From: Candidatus Zophobacter franzmannii
GTDB taxonomy: Bacteria > Cloacimonadota > Cloacimonadia > Cloacimonadales > JAFGVF01
Reading direction: 5' to 3'
Assembly: GCA_030765245.1 (NCBI GenBank)
Contig: JAVCCX010000210.1
Span: 1-11,269 of the forward strand
Length of the DNA stretch: 11,269 nt
The notes under the pieces were generated by a model. That model had not been told where the DNA came from and searched no databases. It saw only the letters and a list, made by a program, of their open reading frames with translations. Both the position numbers and the translations under genes were made by a program. Below are positions 1 to 6,911 of this stretch, in pieces. How positions within the stretch are numbered: position 1 is the stretch's first letter; every line of letters starts with the position of its first letter.

Positions 1-2124
1 AACTGGTGCCCTCGTTGCGTAACAGCACTGGCGAATGACGAGGTTGAGCATGAAGATAAAGAAGGTAAGCTATGGCATTTCCGTTATCCGCGTGCTGATG
101 GCAAGGGATATGTAGTAATCGCTACTACCCGTCCTGAGACTATGCTTGGTGATACTGCGGTTGCAGTTAACCCTAAAGATGAACGCTATGCTGACTTGGT
201 TGGCAAGAATGTTATCCTCCCTTTCACAGGTCGTGAGATCCCTGTAATTGCGGACAACTATGTTGATATGGAGTTTGGAACAGGTTGTGTTAAGATTACT
301 CCTGCCCATGACCCTAATGACTTTGAAGTTGGTAACAGGCATAATCTGGAAAGAATCCTTGTTCTCGATGAACATGGTGTTATGAACGAAACTGCCGGCA
401 GTGAGTTTGTAGGTTTAGACCGTTATGCATGCCGTAAGAAACTTGTTGAGATGATGAAAGCTGAAGACCTTTTAGAAAAGATAGACACTCATAATCACTC
501 TGTTGGTCACTGCTATCGCTGTGAAACTGTTATAGAACCATACTTGTCTGACCAGTGGTTTGTTAAGATGCAACCACTTGCTGAAGAGGCAATTGAAAAG
601 GTTCAAACCGGTGAAGTTAAGTTCCAACCTGAGCGTTGGACCAAGGTTTATATGCACTGGATGAACAACATTCGAGACTGGTGTATCTCTCGCCAAATCT
701 GGTGGGGACATCGTATTCCTGCCTACTACTGTGAAAAATGCGGAGAGCTTGTTGTTTCTGCGGAAACTCCAACGAGTTGTCCAAAGTGCTCATGCACTAA
801 GTTCCGTCAGGATGAAGATGTTCTTGATACCTGGTTCTCTAGTTGGTTATGGCCATTCTCAACTATGGGTTGGCCTGAGGAGACAGAGGAGTTAAACTAC
901 TTCCTGCCTACAAACCTGCTTGTAACCGGACATGAGATTATCTATCTCTGGGTTGCCAGAATGATAATGGCAACACTTGAATTTAGAGATACTATCCCGT
1001 TTGATACTGTTTATCTACATGGTATCGTTCGTGACGAGCAAGGTCGTAAGATGAGCAAATCACTCGGAAACTCACCTGACCCTATTGACATTATCGAGAA
1101 GGTTGGTGCTGATGCTCTTAGATTTGGAATTATCTTCAATACACCTAAGGGTGCTGATAGCTATTACACAGATGCTCTGCTTGAAAATGGGCGTAACTTT
1201 GCCAATAAGATTTGGAATGCATACAGATTTATCATGATGAATGCTGAGAATATTGAGGGACTACCGACTAAAGATGAGCTTCGGCTTGAGCTTGCAGATA
1301 AATGGATATATAGTCGTTTGAATGAAGTTGCCAAGGAAGTAGCAGATTACTATGAGAACCTGCGTTTCAATGATGCAGCTTCTTCTATGATGCGCTTCAT
1401 CTGGGATGAGTTCTGTTCCTGGTATCTTGAACTTACAAAAGATAGAATATATAATAGTGAAGACAAGGTTGGACAGCTTACTGCAAAGTACATCCTGCTT
1501 GATGTAATGCAGAGTTCTATGCGTCTTCTTCACCCTATCATGCCATTTATAACTGAAGAAGTGTGGCAAGGAATTAAGGCTCAGCTTCCTAACGACGAAG
1601 AGGCTCTTATTATTGCTCAATATCCTATTGCAGATGAATCTATGATTAGTGAGAAGATCTCTAATGAGATGAGCTTCATCCAGGAGACAATCACTGCTAT
1701 CCGTAATCTTCGTAAGCAGATAAACCTCAACCCCGGTGTTGAAGTTGAGATTACAGTTGTTACAGAGGATCAAAATGTTGATGCCCTCTATAAGCAGTAT
1801 CAGAGTTATCTCACAAAGCTTGCAAAAGTAACAAACTTAATCTTTACTGCTGATAAACCTGAAGGTGCAATCGCTGCTGTTGTTGGTAAAACAACCCTCT
1901 ATCTCTCACTCGAAGGTCTGATTGATATGGAAGCAGAACGAGCTAAACTCCTGAAGCAGATTGATAAACTTGAGAAAGAGTTCGGTGGAATTGAGCGTAA
2001 ACTCGGGAACGAGAAGTTCATTAGTAAAGCTAAGCCTGAGATTGTTGAAAAAGAAAAGGCTAAATACAATGAAGTTAAGGATAAACTGGATAAAACTAGA
2101 GAACTCCTTGTCGGATTGAAATAG
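1..2124 (+). CDS. valS: Valyl-tRNA synthetase, 3' part (5' end outside window)
   Basis: Class I aminoacyl-tRNA synthetase that charges tRNA-Val with valine in the cytoplasm and hydrolyses mischarged threonine. The frame is open from base 1, giving 707 residues and a TAG stop. The N-terminus, including the HIGH motif, lies outside the window. Visible features, in window residue numbering, are the CP1 editing-domain motif TTRPETMLGD at about 42-51 and GTGCVKITPAHDPNDF further on. A Cys4 zinc knuckle follows (C244, C247, C260, C263), then the catalytic KMSKS loop at 350-354, then the anticodon-binding helical domain. A lysine- and glutamate-rich coiled coil occupies about 640-707 and is the typical ValRS tRNA-binding arm. 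The match to the family is continuous and there are no internal stops. The gene converges on the minus-strand cutC-like gene across a hairpin-rich spacer. Identification is essentially certain. Confidence 0.97.
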   Translation, partial: NWCPRCVTALANDEVEHEDKEGKLWHFRYPRADGKGYVVIATTRPETMLGDTAVAVNPKDERYADLVGKNVILPFTGREIPVIADNYVDMEFGTGCVKITPAHDPNDFEVGNRHNLERILVLDEHGVMNETAGSEFVGLDRYACRKKLVEMMKAEDLLEKIDTHNHSVGHCYRCETVIEPYLSDQWFVKMQPLAEEAIEKVQTGEVKFQPERWTKVYMHWMNNIRDWCISRQIWWGHRIPAYYCEKCGELVVSAETPTSCPKCSCTKFRQDEDVLDTWFSSWLWPFSTMGWPEETEELNYFLPTNLLVTGHEIIYLWVARMIMATLEFRDTIPFDTVYLHGIVRDEQGRKMSKSLGNSPDPIDIIEKVGADALRFGIIFNTPKGADSYYTDALLENGRNFANKIWNAYRFIMMNAENIEGLPTKDELRLELADKWIYSRLNEVAKEVADYYENLRFNDAASSMMRFIWDEFCSWYLELTKDRIYNSEDKVGQLTAKYILLDVMQSSMRLLHPIMPFITEEVWQGIKAQLPNDEEALIIAQYPIADESMISEKISNEMSFIQETITAIRNLRKQINLNPGVEVEITVVTEDQNVDALYKQYQSYLTKLAKVTNLIFTADKPEGAIAAVVGKTTLYLSLEGLIDMEAERAKLLKQIDKLEKEFGGIERKLGNEKFISKAKPEIVEKEKAKYNEVKDKLDKTRELLVGLK

Positions 2125-2204
2125 ATATTCGCGTATTTGAACTTGCACCGCAATGAACGAAGTGAAGGTGGGGCGAGGACAAATATAGTGACAAAAACCA
2201 CCCC

Positions 2205-2243
2205 GTCGCCTTGCGACACCCCTCCAACTTTGAGTAGGAGGGG
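2205..2243. repeat. Two adjacent small hairpins in the valS/cutC spacer
   Basis: The first hairpin is GTCGC-CTT-GCGAC (2205-2217), with a 5-bp stem and 3-nt loop. One base later comes CCCCTCC (2219-2225) paired with GGAGGGG (2237-2243). An inner ACT/AGT pairing reduces its loop to TTG. Neither is followed by a T-run, so neither looks like a classic terminator. They form the left part of a hairpin array that fills the space between two convergent genes. The GC-rich, palindromic design resembles REP-like intergenic repeats, but copy number cannot be judged from this window. Confidence 0.7.
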
Positions 2244-2253
2244 AATTAATGCA

Positions 2254-2288
2254 AACCTTGCGGATGGTCGCAGACCTCCGCAATGGTT
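2254..2288. repeat. Nested GC-rich hairpin (REP-like)
   Basis: AACC plus TTGCGGA (2254-2264) pairs with TCCGCAA (2277-2283) and, after one bulged T, with GGTT (2285-2288). Inside the loop, GGTC (2266-2269) pairs with GACC (2273-2276) around GCA. This gives an 11-bp stem topped by a 4-bp stem in only 35 nt. No T-tract follows. It may be a REP-like element or a structured RNA 3' end. Confidence 0.7.
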
Positions 2289-2291
2289 ATT

Positions 2292-2436
2292 ATCCCCATA
2301 GCCCTCACTTTTAAGTGGGGGTCTAACTACACCAACGCTACTCCCATCCCCCCATTTCCCAGAAAGGGAAATGGGGGGATGGGATAAATCATACATAATT
2401 ATCAATCCACCAACTAAATTTGGTGGCTATGGGGAT
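2292..2436. repeat. Multibranched palindromic element closed by a perfect 12-bp inverted repeat
   Basis: ATCCCCATAGCC (2292-2303) is the exact reverse complement of GGCTATGGGGAT (2425-2436). Three hairpins lie between them. The first is CACTT/AAGTG at 2306-2317, extendable outwards through the CCCT/GGGG arms at 2302-2321. The second is a perfect 19-bp GC-rich stem, 2342-2360 with 2366-2384, around loop AGAAA. The third is CCACCAA/TTGGTGG at 2407-2426, whose outermost pairs compete with the closing stem. The result is a cloverleaf-like fold of about 145 nt. No open reading frame of interest crosses it, and I see no T-tract suitable for intrinsic termination. It could be a mobile REP/BIME-like element, a convergent-gene transcription barrier, or a structured RNA. 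Confidence 0.75.
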
Positions 2437-2477
2437 CGATGCAATGACGAGCAGTGCTGTCGAAATCTACATTAATT

Positions 2478-3110
2478 CTATTCTAAAGTACCAACTAGTT
2501 TACGACCATGATAATATGGGAAATCAAGTTCACTATGCAGAGACTCAACATTATCTATTGTAATTTTGCCGGCTGGGATTATTTCAAGGTCCCACTCAGC
2601 AATTTCCTGCATCCGCTTTAGTGTGGTAACACCCTCTGAAGCTGTGTTTGAGCCACCAGAAGTTAGGATGTACTTAACTTGTGAAAATGCTTTTAATGTA
2701 GTTACTGATTCAAGAATGGAAGCTGATTTATCGATAGCTTTATGGAATGTAATAGGTAAGGGACCTGCAACTTTACAGAGTATTCTCAAGGCATCTTCAT
2801 CAATCTTGTTTTCAGGTGTTAGAACTCCAAGTACAAAACCAGCAACATTGAGTTTTCTGAATTCACGAATACTCTGGCACATTGCAATAATCTCCTCAAC
2901 AGAGTAAACAAAATCACCCTTTCGAGGTCTAATCATAACCTTAACAGGGATTTCTACAGCATCAATAACAAGGCGAACCATATTCAGAGGAGGAGTTAAT
3001 CCATCCTGTGCCAGATTCGAGCACATTTCAAGTCGGTCAGCTCTGAGTTCCCAAGCAAGCAAGGCCTCTGAAAAGCTTTCTACACATACTTCTTTTCGAT
3101 AATTTATCAT
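2478..3110 (-). CDS. cutC: CutC family protein (TIM-barrel, copper homeostasis family)
   Basis: 210-residue cytoplasmic protein of the CutC family. The family was named for copper tolerance, but its biochemical role is not firmly established. Visible family signatures are the N-terminal strand ending ADRLEMC (24-30), the adjacent G-LTPP segment, IRPRKGDFVYS (about 60-70), ITFHKAID near the middle and YILTSGG. These are typical CutC TIM-barrel motifs. The start ATG (minus strand, 3110) is preceded by GTGGAG seven bases upstream, a good ribosome binding site. Known CutC proteins such as that of E. coli are about 248 residues. This one ends soon after the HGRK segment, which corresponds to the family's HxS-type region, so the C-terminal helix is short or absent. 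The gene stands alone between a terminator and the hairpin array. Family assignment is secure; function is not. Confidence 0.88.
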   Translation of the reverse strand: MINYRKEVCVESFSEALLAWELRADRLEMCSNLAQDGLTPPLNMVRLVIDAVEIPVKVMIRPRKGDFVYSVEEIIAMCQSIREFRKLNVAGFVLGVLTPENKIDEDALRILCKVAGPLPITFHKAIDKSASILESVTTLKAFSQVKYILTSGGSNTASEGVTTLKRMQEIAEWDLEIIPAGKITIDNVESLHSELDFPYYHGRKLVGTLE

Positions 3111-3167
3111 TACAAATCTCCACTAATTAGTATCGGTAAGAAAAAATGATATTACCTAAAGTCAACG

Positions 3168-3202
3168 AAAAAAGGGAGCAAATCGTTGATTTGCTCCCTT
3201 TT
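3168..3202 (-). terminator. Rho-independent terminator of the secreted-protein gene
   Basis: Read on the minus strand, GGGAGCAAATC and GATTTGCTCCC form a perfect 11-bp stem with a 3-nt loop. The stem is extended by four A-T pairs to 15 bp and is followed by six T residues. It lies 12 bases beyond the stop of the gene ending at 3215 and just upstream of cutC. It should therefore end that transcript and insulate cutC. It is the clearest terminator in the window. Confidence 0.9.
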
Positions 3203-3214
3203 GAGTAAATTGTA

Positions 3215-4231
3215 TTATTTAATTAGTGTTAATTTCGAAGTATTGCTTGTTCCACCAGTCAGTAAGCGAGCAAAGTAAACTCCACTGTTCACTTCTTGAC
3301 CTTTATCATTCTTCCCATTCCAAGTTAGACTATGTTTTCCGGCAGTTCCAATACCTTCATTCAAAGTTCTGATTAGGCGACCACGAACATCATATAGTTT
3401 CAGAGAATAACTCTGTCTATTTGGCAGAGAGAAGCTAATTGTTGTGGTAGGGTTAAATGGGTTAGGATAAGCTGGATATAATTCAATTATCTTTGCAGAT
3501 GCAACCCCCTCTTCAACAGAAGCAGTAGGAAGTAGGAAACGGATATAGGCGTTCATTAATTGAGCTTTTGTATGCTCATCATCATCATACAAACCACCCA
3601 TCACTATTGCAGAAGCAATAGTCCGAGCATCTCTGTTTGCATAAGATGTTACACGAATGAAGTTATCATTTGAAACCAATACTGCATCAGCCCCATCAAG
3701 TGTTATTTCATCTACACCATAATCTGGATATTCACCATATAGGTATGTATAATCAAGACCTTCTGCAATAGAGCCTTCTACACCCTCTAAATGATTTATC
3801 CCTGCTGGAAGACCATTATTCCCAATAGTCACTCCGAAATAATCCATAATTGGAAGTCCTGAATAGTCATTAACAAAATCTACACCTTCAACATAAAGTG
3901 CGCCACCCTGGCTGAGGTAATTAACTAAGATATCAAGCTCGACCGAGCCTATTGTCCCCGGAGGGGTCGTTCCTCAGGATAAGCAGTAGACACCGAGTGT
4001 AACAAACACGGCATCAAATTGTGTTAAATCTCCTGGTAGTATTGTTGTTTCTGTATAATTTATTCCATTATTTATTAAAGATCTACCAAGTGCTACTTCG
4101 CAACCAGTAAAGAATTCTCCACCCGGTGGTATGAAACTGGAATAATTGTCATTATCCCAGAGAAGTATATTCTGTCCGAACAGCATTGCTGAGAATACAA
4201 TCATCAGCACTAATAGTCCAGTCTTTCTCAT
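3215..4231 (-). pseudogene. Secreted protein with T9SS-type C-terminal sorting domain, interrupted by an in-frame TGA
   Basis: A single minus-strand frame of 338 codons from ATG at 4231 to TAA at 3215, broken only by TGA at 3974-3976 (codon 86). The 42 codons between the TGA and the next ATG (3847) are open and protein-like. Residues 1-19 form a signal peptide ending near AMLFGQ. The middle, beginning NILLWDND and including LVNYLSQGGALYVEG, suggests an alpha/beta domain of the GATase1-like or flavodoxin-like kind. That fold call is tentative. The last 90 or so residues, starting YPNPFNPTTTISFSLP and ending with SGVYFARLL and KLTLIK, are a FlgD-like T9SS type A sorting domain for export and surface anchoring. 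The ATG has a strong GGGGGAG ribosome binding site, and a terminator follows the gene. Everything except one codon looks functional, so this is a recent nonsense mutation, a sequencing error or a readthrough site. Confidence 0.8.
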
Positions 4232-4261
4232 ATCTCCCCCTTATTTAGTATGTTTTCCTAA

Positions 4262-4267
4262 AGTATA
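4262..4267 (-). promoter_or_regulatory. Possible -10 box for the secreted-protein gene
   Basis: TATACT on the minus strand lies 30 bases upstream of the ATG at 4231, leaving a plausible short leader that contains the GGGGGAG ribosome binding site. No good TTGACA-like -35 box stands 16-18 bases further upstream, so the call is weak. Confidence 0.3.
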
Positions 4268-4464
4268 ATCTTCTTGAGCTGAAAGCCTAATAATATATAT
4301 AGTCATATTGAATGGTGATGTATCTCGTCAAGCTTGTTTAAGTTACTTACCTGAGCAAGCAAATCTTGTAATATCATTAAAGTATTAGAGTGCAACAAGA
4401 TCCAATTAGAAAGCAAATTATTTCTTGCCAAGCATAAACAGGGAGAAAAGGTAGAAATCTGAGC

Positions 4465-4542
4465 TGGGATGTAGCGCAGCCCGGGTCGCGCACTTGAATG
4501 GGGTTCAAGGTGTCGCAGGTTCAAATCCTGTCATCCCGACCA
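4465..4542 (+). tRNA. tRNA-Pro, anticodon GGG, CCA encoded
   Basis: Complete cloverleaf. The acceptor arm is TGGGATG (4465-4471) with CATCCCG (4532-4538). The D stem is GCGC/GCGC. The anticodon stem is CTTGA/TCAAG around the loop ATGGGGT, giving anticodon GGG at 4500-4502, which reads CCC/CCU proline codons, with G37. The variable loop is 5 nt. The T stem is GCAGG/CCTGT with loop TTCAAAT, followed by A73 and a genomically encoded CCA. U8-A14 and the G15-C48 Levitt pair are present. Three points are odd: the first pair is U1-G72 where bacterial tRNA-Pro normally has C1-G72, the D loop is 10 nt, and position 21 is C instead of the near-invariant A. The tRNA is probably functional, but mild decay or base errors are possible. 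No obvious promoter or terminator was identified. Confidence 0.88.
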
Positions 4543-4896
4543 AATTTATATAATTTACCAAGCATCCTCCCTAAAACTTAATAAATGGAACTATCCGTTC
4601 TCCCTCAGGCTTTTATTCTTTCGGGACATTAATACAATCTACACAGTGGCTTTTGCAATAACTTAGCATTAATAGTTTTAGACCTATCAAATTTAGACGA
4701 TGCACTTACGCAGTGGCATTTGCAAAGAGTTACAACAATTCATGCTCGCTTGAAGCTCTGTCACAATCTCTTCAGTAATCATTGATAATCTCAATCTACA
4801 GTGCCATTTATGCGGACTCTCGAGCTTTTACCCTCTTTTCTCTCTCCCTTTGTGCTCTATGGATCAACGCGCTGACTTTGCACTGTGTATTGTTAA
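4543..4896. other. Gene-free spacer after tRNA-Pro
   Basis: I find no convincing gene, RNA or terminator in these 354 bases. Every frame is closed by frequent stops. The only structure seen is a set of imperfect short direct repeats, listed separately. The stretch leads into a decayed surface-protein gene, so it may be the eroded 5' part of that gene. Confidence 0.55.
4641..4813 (+). repeat. Imperfect 15-23 nt direct repeats
   Basis: CAGTGGCTTTTGCAA (4644-4658) recurs as CAGTGGCATTTGCAA (4711-4725) with one mismatch, and flanking bases extend the similarity to about 23 nt. A poorer third copy, CAGTGCCATTTATGC, lies at 4799-4813. Spacings are 67 and 88 nt. The copies are too few and too unlike each other for a CRISPR array. 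They may be relics of repeat-rich coding sequence. Confidence 0.4.
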
Positions 4897-5601
4897 GAAT
4901 CTGTATCTATAAATAATCAACATACAATTACTTGTGGTGCCCTGACCAACAGTATGTTCCTTGATTGGGAGAATAATGATTACAATCTAAATATTGCAGA
5001 ATATCTATCTGAGTCTGAAGGGGAATACATAATTGAAACTGTTGAAGACTTAACAACTCTATTAGCTTTTGGACAAAGAGATGATCTTGTATTCAGTTTA
5101 CAAAATGATATCAGTTTAATTGATAATCCTGAACTATTTATCCCATATATGAAAGGAGATTTTAAAGGGAATGGTTACACAATCCCGGACTTATCGGTTA
5201 CTTCGTATCACCAATCCGCTGTTGGTTTATTTGGGTATGTCATAGACGCAAATATTAATAATTTAAAAGTACATGATGCTAACATCGTTGCACAGTTTTT
5301 AGTTGGAATACTTATTGGTAGATCAGATAATGTAACCATTATCAATTGCTCAACTAATGGGTGTATTGCCGAATCCGTAAACAATACCAGCAGATTAGTT
5401 GGTGGAGAAACTAGAATTTTATTATACAATGTTCGAGGCGAAGAAGTCTTCACAGAAGAAACGAACCTATCAATAGGCTAGCACAGTTTTGTTTGGCAAG
5501 GGATTGATAAATCCGGCATTAAATTACCATCAGGGGTCTATTTCTGTAATGTCTCCGTTGGGAAGCATAAGCAAACAATTAAACTTATGATGCTGAAATA
5601 A
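4897..5601 (+). pseudogene. Remnant of a repeat-rich surface protein with T9SS-type sorting domain
   Basis: One frame stays recognisable from 4897 to TAA at 5599-5601 but is cut by TAG at 5479-5481. The first ATG (4954) falls inside protein-like sequence (TNSMFLDWENNDYNL), has no ribosome binding site and gives no signal peptide, so the true 5' end is lost. MFLDWENNDYNL resembles the end of beta-helix domains in FCB surface proteins. Residues after it (EYIIETVEDLTTLL, FSLQNDISLI, FKGNGYTIPDL, AVGLFGYV, INNLKVHDANI, ILIGRSDN, IINCSTNG) match the repeat logic of GLUG-type domains. The sequence then jumps to ETRILLYNVRGEEV, the middle of a FlgD-like sorting domain. Beyond the TAG it continues with HSFVWQGIDKSG, LPSGVYFCNV and KQTIKLMMLK. 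The usual linker and PNPFNP start are missing, which suggests an internal deletion. Very probably non-functional. Confidence 0.75.
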
Positions 5602-5737
5602 CGAGCAATTACATTCTAAGTCCCAAACCTAAATATTGTTTAAATATCGAAATTGTAAACTGATGTTTTACTTGACTAATTAACCTAAGTAAAAATCCTT
5701 CTATGAATTATAACAAAGGAGTTGAGTTAAAGACACA
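5602..5737 (+). promoter_or_regulatory. Leader region of the polysaccharide operon
   Basis: A 136-base AT-rich gap before the first wz gene and the only sizeable spacer upstream of it, so the operon promoter should lie here. TTGACT (5672-5677) is a good -35-like hexamer, but no matching -10 stands at 16-18 bases. TATGAA (5702-5707) is 24 bases away, and TATAAC (5709-5714) is further. AAAGGAG at 5715-5721 is the likely ribosome binding site, although it lies 16 bases before the ATG. Confidence 0.35.
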
Positions 5738-6910
5738 ATGGATAATAAAAAGTTAGTAGATTATCTACTCATCTTAGCAAAAAAGAAGTGGAAAATCATA
5801 CTCTGGACATCCTTATTTGCAATCATATCTATATTTATTGCTCTTTTATTGCCAAAATACTGGATGTCTAAGACCTCTTTTACTATGAATGATAGTAATT
5901 CTCTTGGGTCCTCATTGCCAAAAAATATCACTTCAATGATAGGAAACAGCATGCTCGGTTCCCTCACTTCTTCAGGAGAAGGCCAGAAATTTCTAAATCT
6001 AATGTCTTCAAGAAGTTTTAAAGAAGAAGTAATCAATGAGTTTGATTTGAAAACATATTTCAAAGTTGAGGAAGCAGATTCCTATAAAGCCTTGGATCAA
6101 GCACTATTGAAATTGAGGAAAATTGTATCTGTCAATATGTCTGACAAAACAGGTGTAATAAGTATTAGATGTGAAACTAAAGATAAACAGTTGTCAGTTG
6201 ATATGTGTAATTACTATCGGAATCAAACTTTAAAGAAAATAGAGACCCAAAATAAGGATAAAAGTAGAGTTGAATACAAGTTTTTAGAAGCTAGATTAGC
6301 TGAGTATAATGTACAATATGATAGCTTATTACTCCAAATTAAAGAATTTCAGCAATCTAACAATATGATAAGCCTTGAACATCAACAACAAATACTTCTG
6401 CAAACATATAGTGAAATGGTTGCAAATAGTATGAAGAACGAACTTGAATTATTGATAATTGAAAAAAACTACTCAAAAAAGTCTCCTGAATACCAGAGAA
6501 TGTTACTTGAAAATGAGTTTTTAGGTGAACAAATTAGAGATTTTGAATCTGATAAAGGTTTAAAAAATGCAAAATATGCTATAGGTTTGAGTAAAATCCC
6601 AAATCTAACTGAGAAATACGCCAAACTTTACCTTGATAGTATGATATTAGAGAAAATTACTTCCTCATTGTATCCAATGTTAGAAGCTTCCAGATATGAG
6701 TTTTTAAAAGATAAAGACTATATAAACATCATTGACCAACCAAGACAAGCAGGATTGAGGTCAAAACCCAAAAGGGCAAAGCTTGTTGTGATTACAACTA
6801 TACTCTCTTTCTTACTTATTTCTTGGATTTCAATCTTACTGGCTTCAATGAAATCTGAAGATAGATTAAAATGGCAAGCATTCTGGAAACAATTATGGAA
6901 TCTACATTAG
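5738..6910 (+). CDS. Wzz-like polysaccharide chain-length determinant (first of a tandem pair)
   Basis: 390-residue inner-membrane protein with Wzz / polysaccharide co-polymerase architecture. It has a short cytoplasmic N-terminus, a first membrane helix at about 20-38 ending LLLP, and a large periplasmic domain rich in charged coiled-coil helices (about 150-330). The proline-rich motif IDQPRQAGLRSKPKR (332-346) comes just before the second membrane helix at about 349-369. Such proteins form periplasmic oligomers that set the length of Wzy-made polymers. The C-terminus is only 20 or so residues beyond the second helix, with no Walker A/B motifs or tyrosine cluster. The tyrosine autokinase domain of Wzc-type proteins is therefore absent. 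The start at 5738 is fixed by an in-frame stop at 5723 and the position of the first helix. It is first in the operon, with one base before the next gene, a paralogue. Confidence 0.88.
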   Translation: MDNKKLVDYLLILAKKKWKIILWTSLFAIISIFIALLLPKYWMSKTSFTMNDSNSLGSSLPKNITSMIGNSMLGSLTSSGEGQKFLNLMSSRSFKEEVINEFDLKTYFKVEEADSYKALDQALLKLRKIVSVNMSDKTGVISIRCETKDKQLSVDMCNYYRNQTLKKIETQNKDKSRVEYKFLEARLAEYNVQYDSLLLQIKEFQQSNNMISLEHQQQILLQTYSEMVANSMKNELELLIIEKNYSKKSPEYQRMLLENEFLGEQIRDFESDKGLKNAKYAIGLSKIPNLTEKYAKLYLDSMILEKITSSLYPMLEASRYEFLKDKDYINIIDQPRQAGLRSKPKRAKLVVITTILSFLLISWISILLASMKSEDRLKWQAFWKQLWNLH

Positions 6911-6911
6911 T

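Noticed and set aside
1261..2405. Long open frames on the minus strand across valS and the hairpin array (170, 168 and 125 codons)
   Set aside because: They are antisense to an unmistakable valS or run through palindromic spacer. The proteins have odd composition and no recognisable domain.
2205..2436. CRISPR array
   Set aside because: The repeats are different inverted hairpins, not regularly spaced identical direct repeats, and no cas genes are present.
2566..2907. 113-codon plus-strand open frame inside cutC
   Set aside because: It is antisense to clear CutC motifs and has no ribosome binding site.
3115..3165. Promoter for cutC starting at TTGACT (minus strand, 3160-3165)
   Set aside because: The -35-like hexamer is good, but no credible -10 box stands 16-18 bases away, so I did not list it as a feature.
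3940..3976. Possible selenocysteine (UGA recoding) site with the small CCCC-TCC-GGGG hairpin just downstream
   Set aside because: The stem is only four base pairs and sits closer to the UGA than known bacterial SECIS elements. The protein is not a recognised selenoprotein, and two other genes here have TAG and TAA stops that cannot be explained this way.
4303..4524. 73-codon minus-strand open frame
   Set aside because: It overlaps the tRNA-Pro gene on the opposite strand, and its protein has no signal or domain.
4515..4600. Integration (att) site at the 3' end of tRNA-Pro
   Set aside because: No second copy of the tRNA 3' end and no integrase gene were found in the window.
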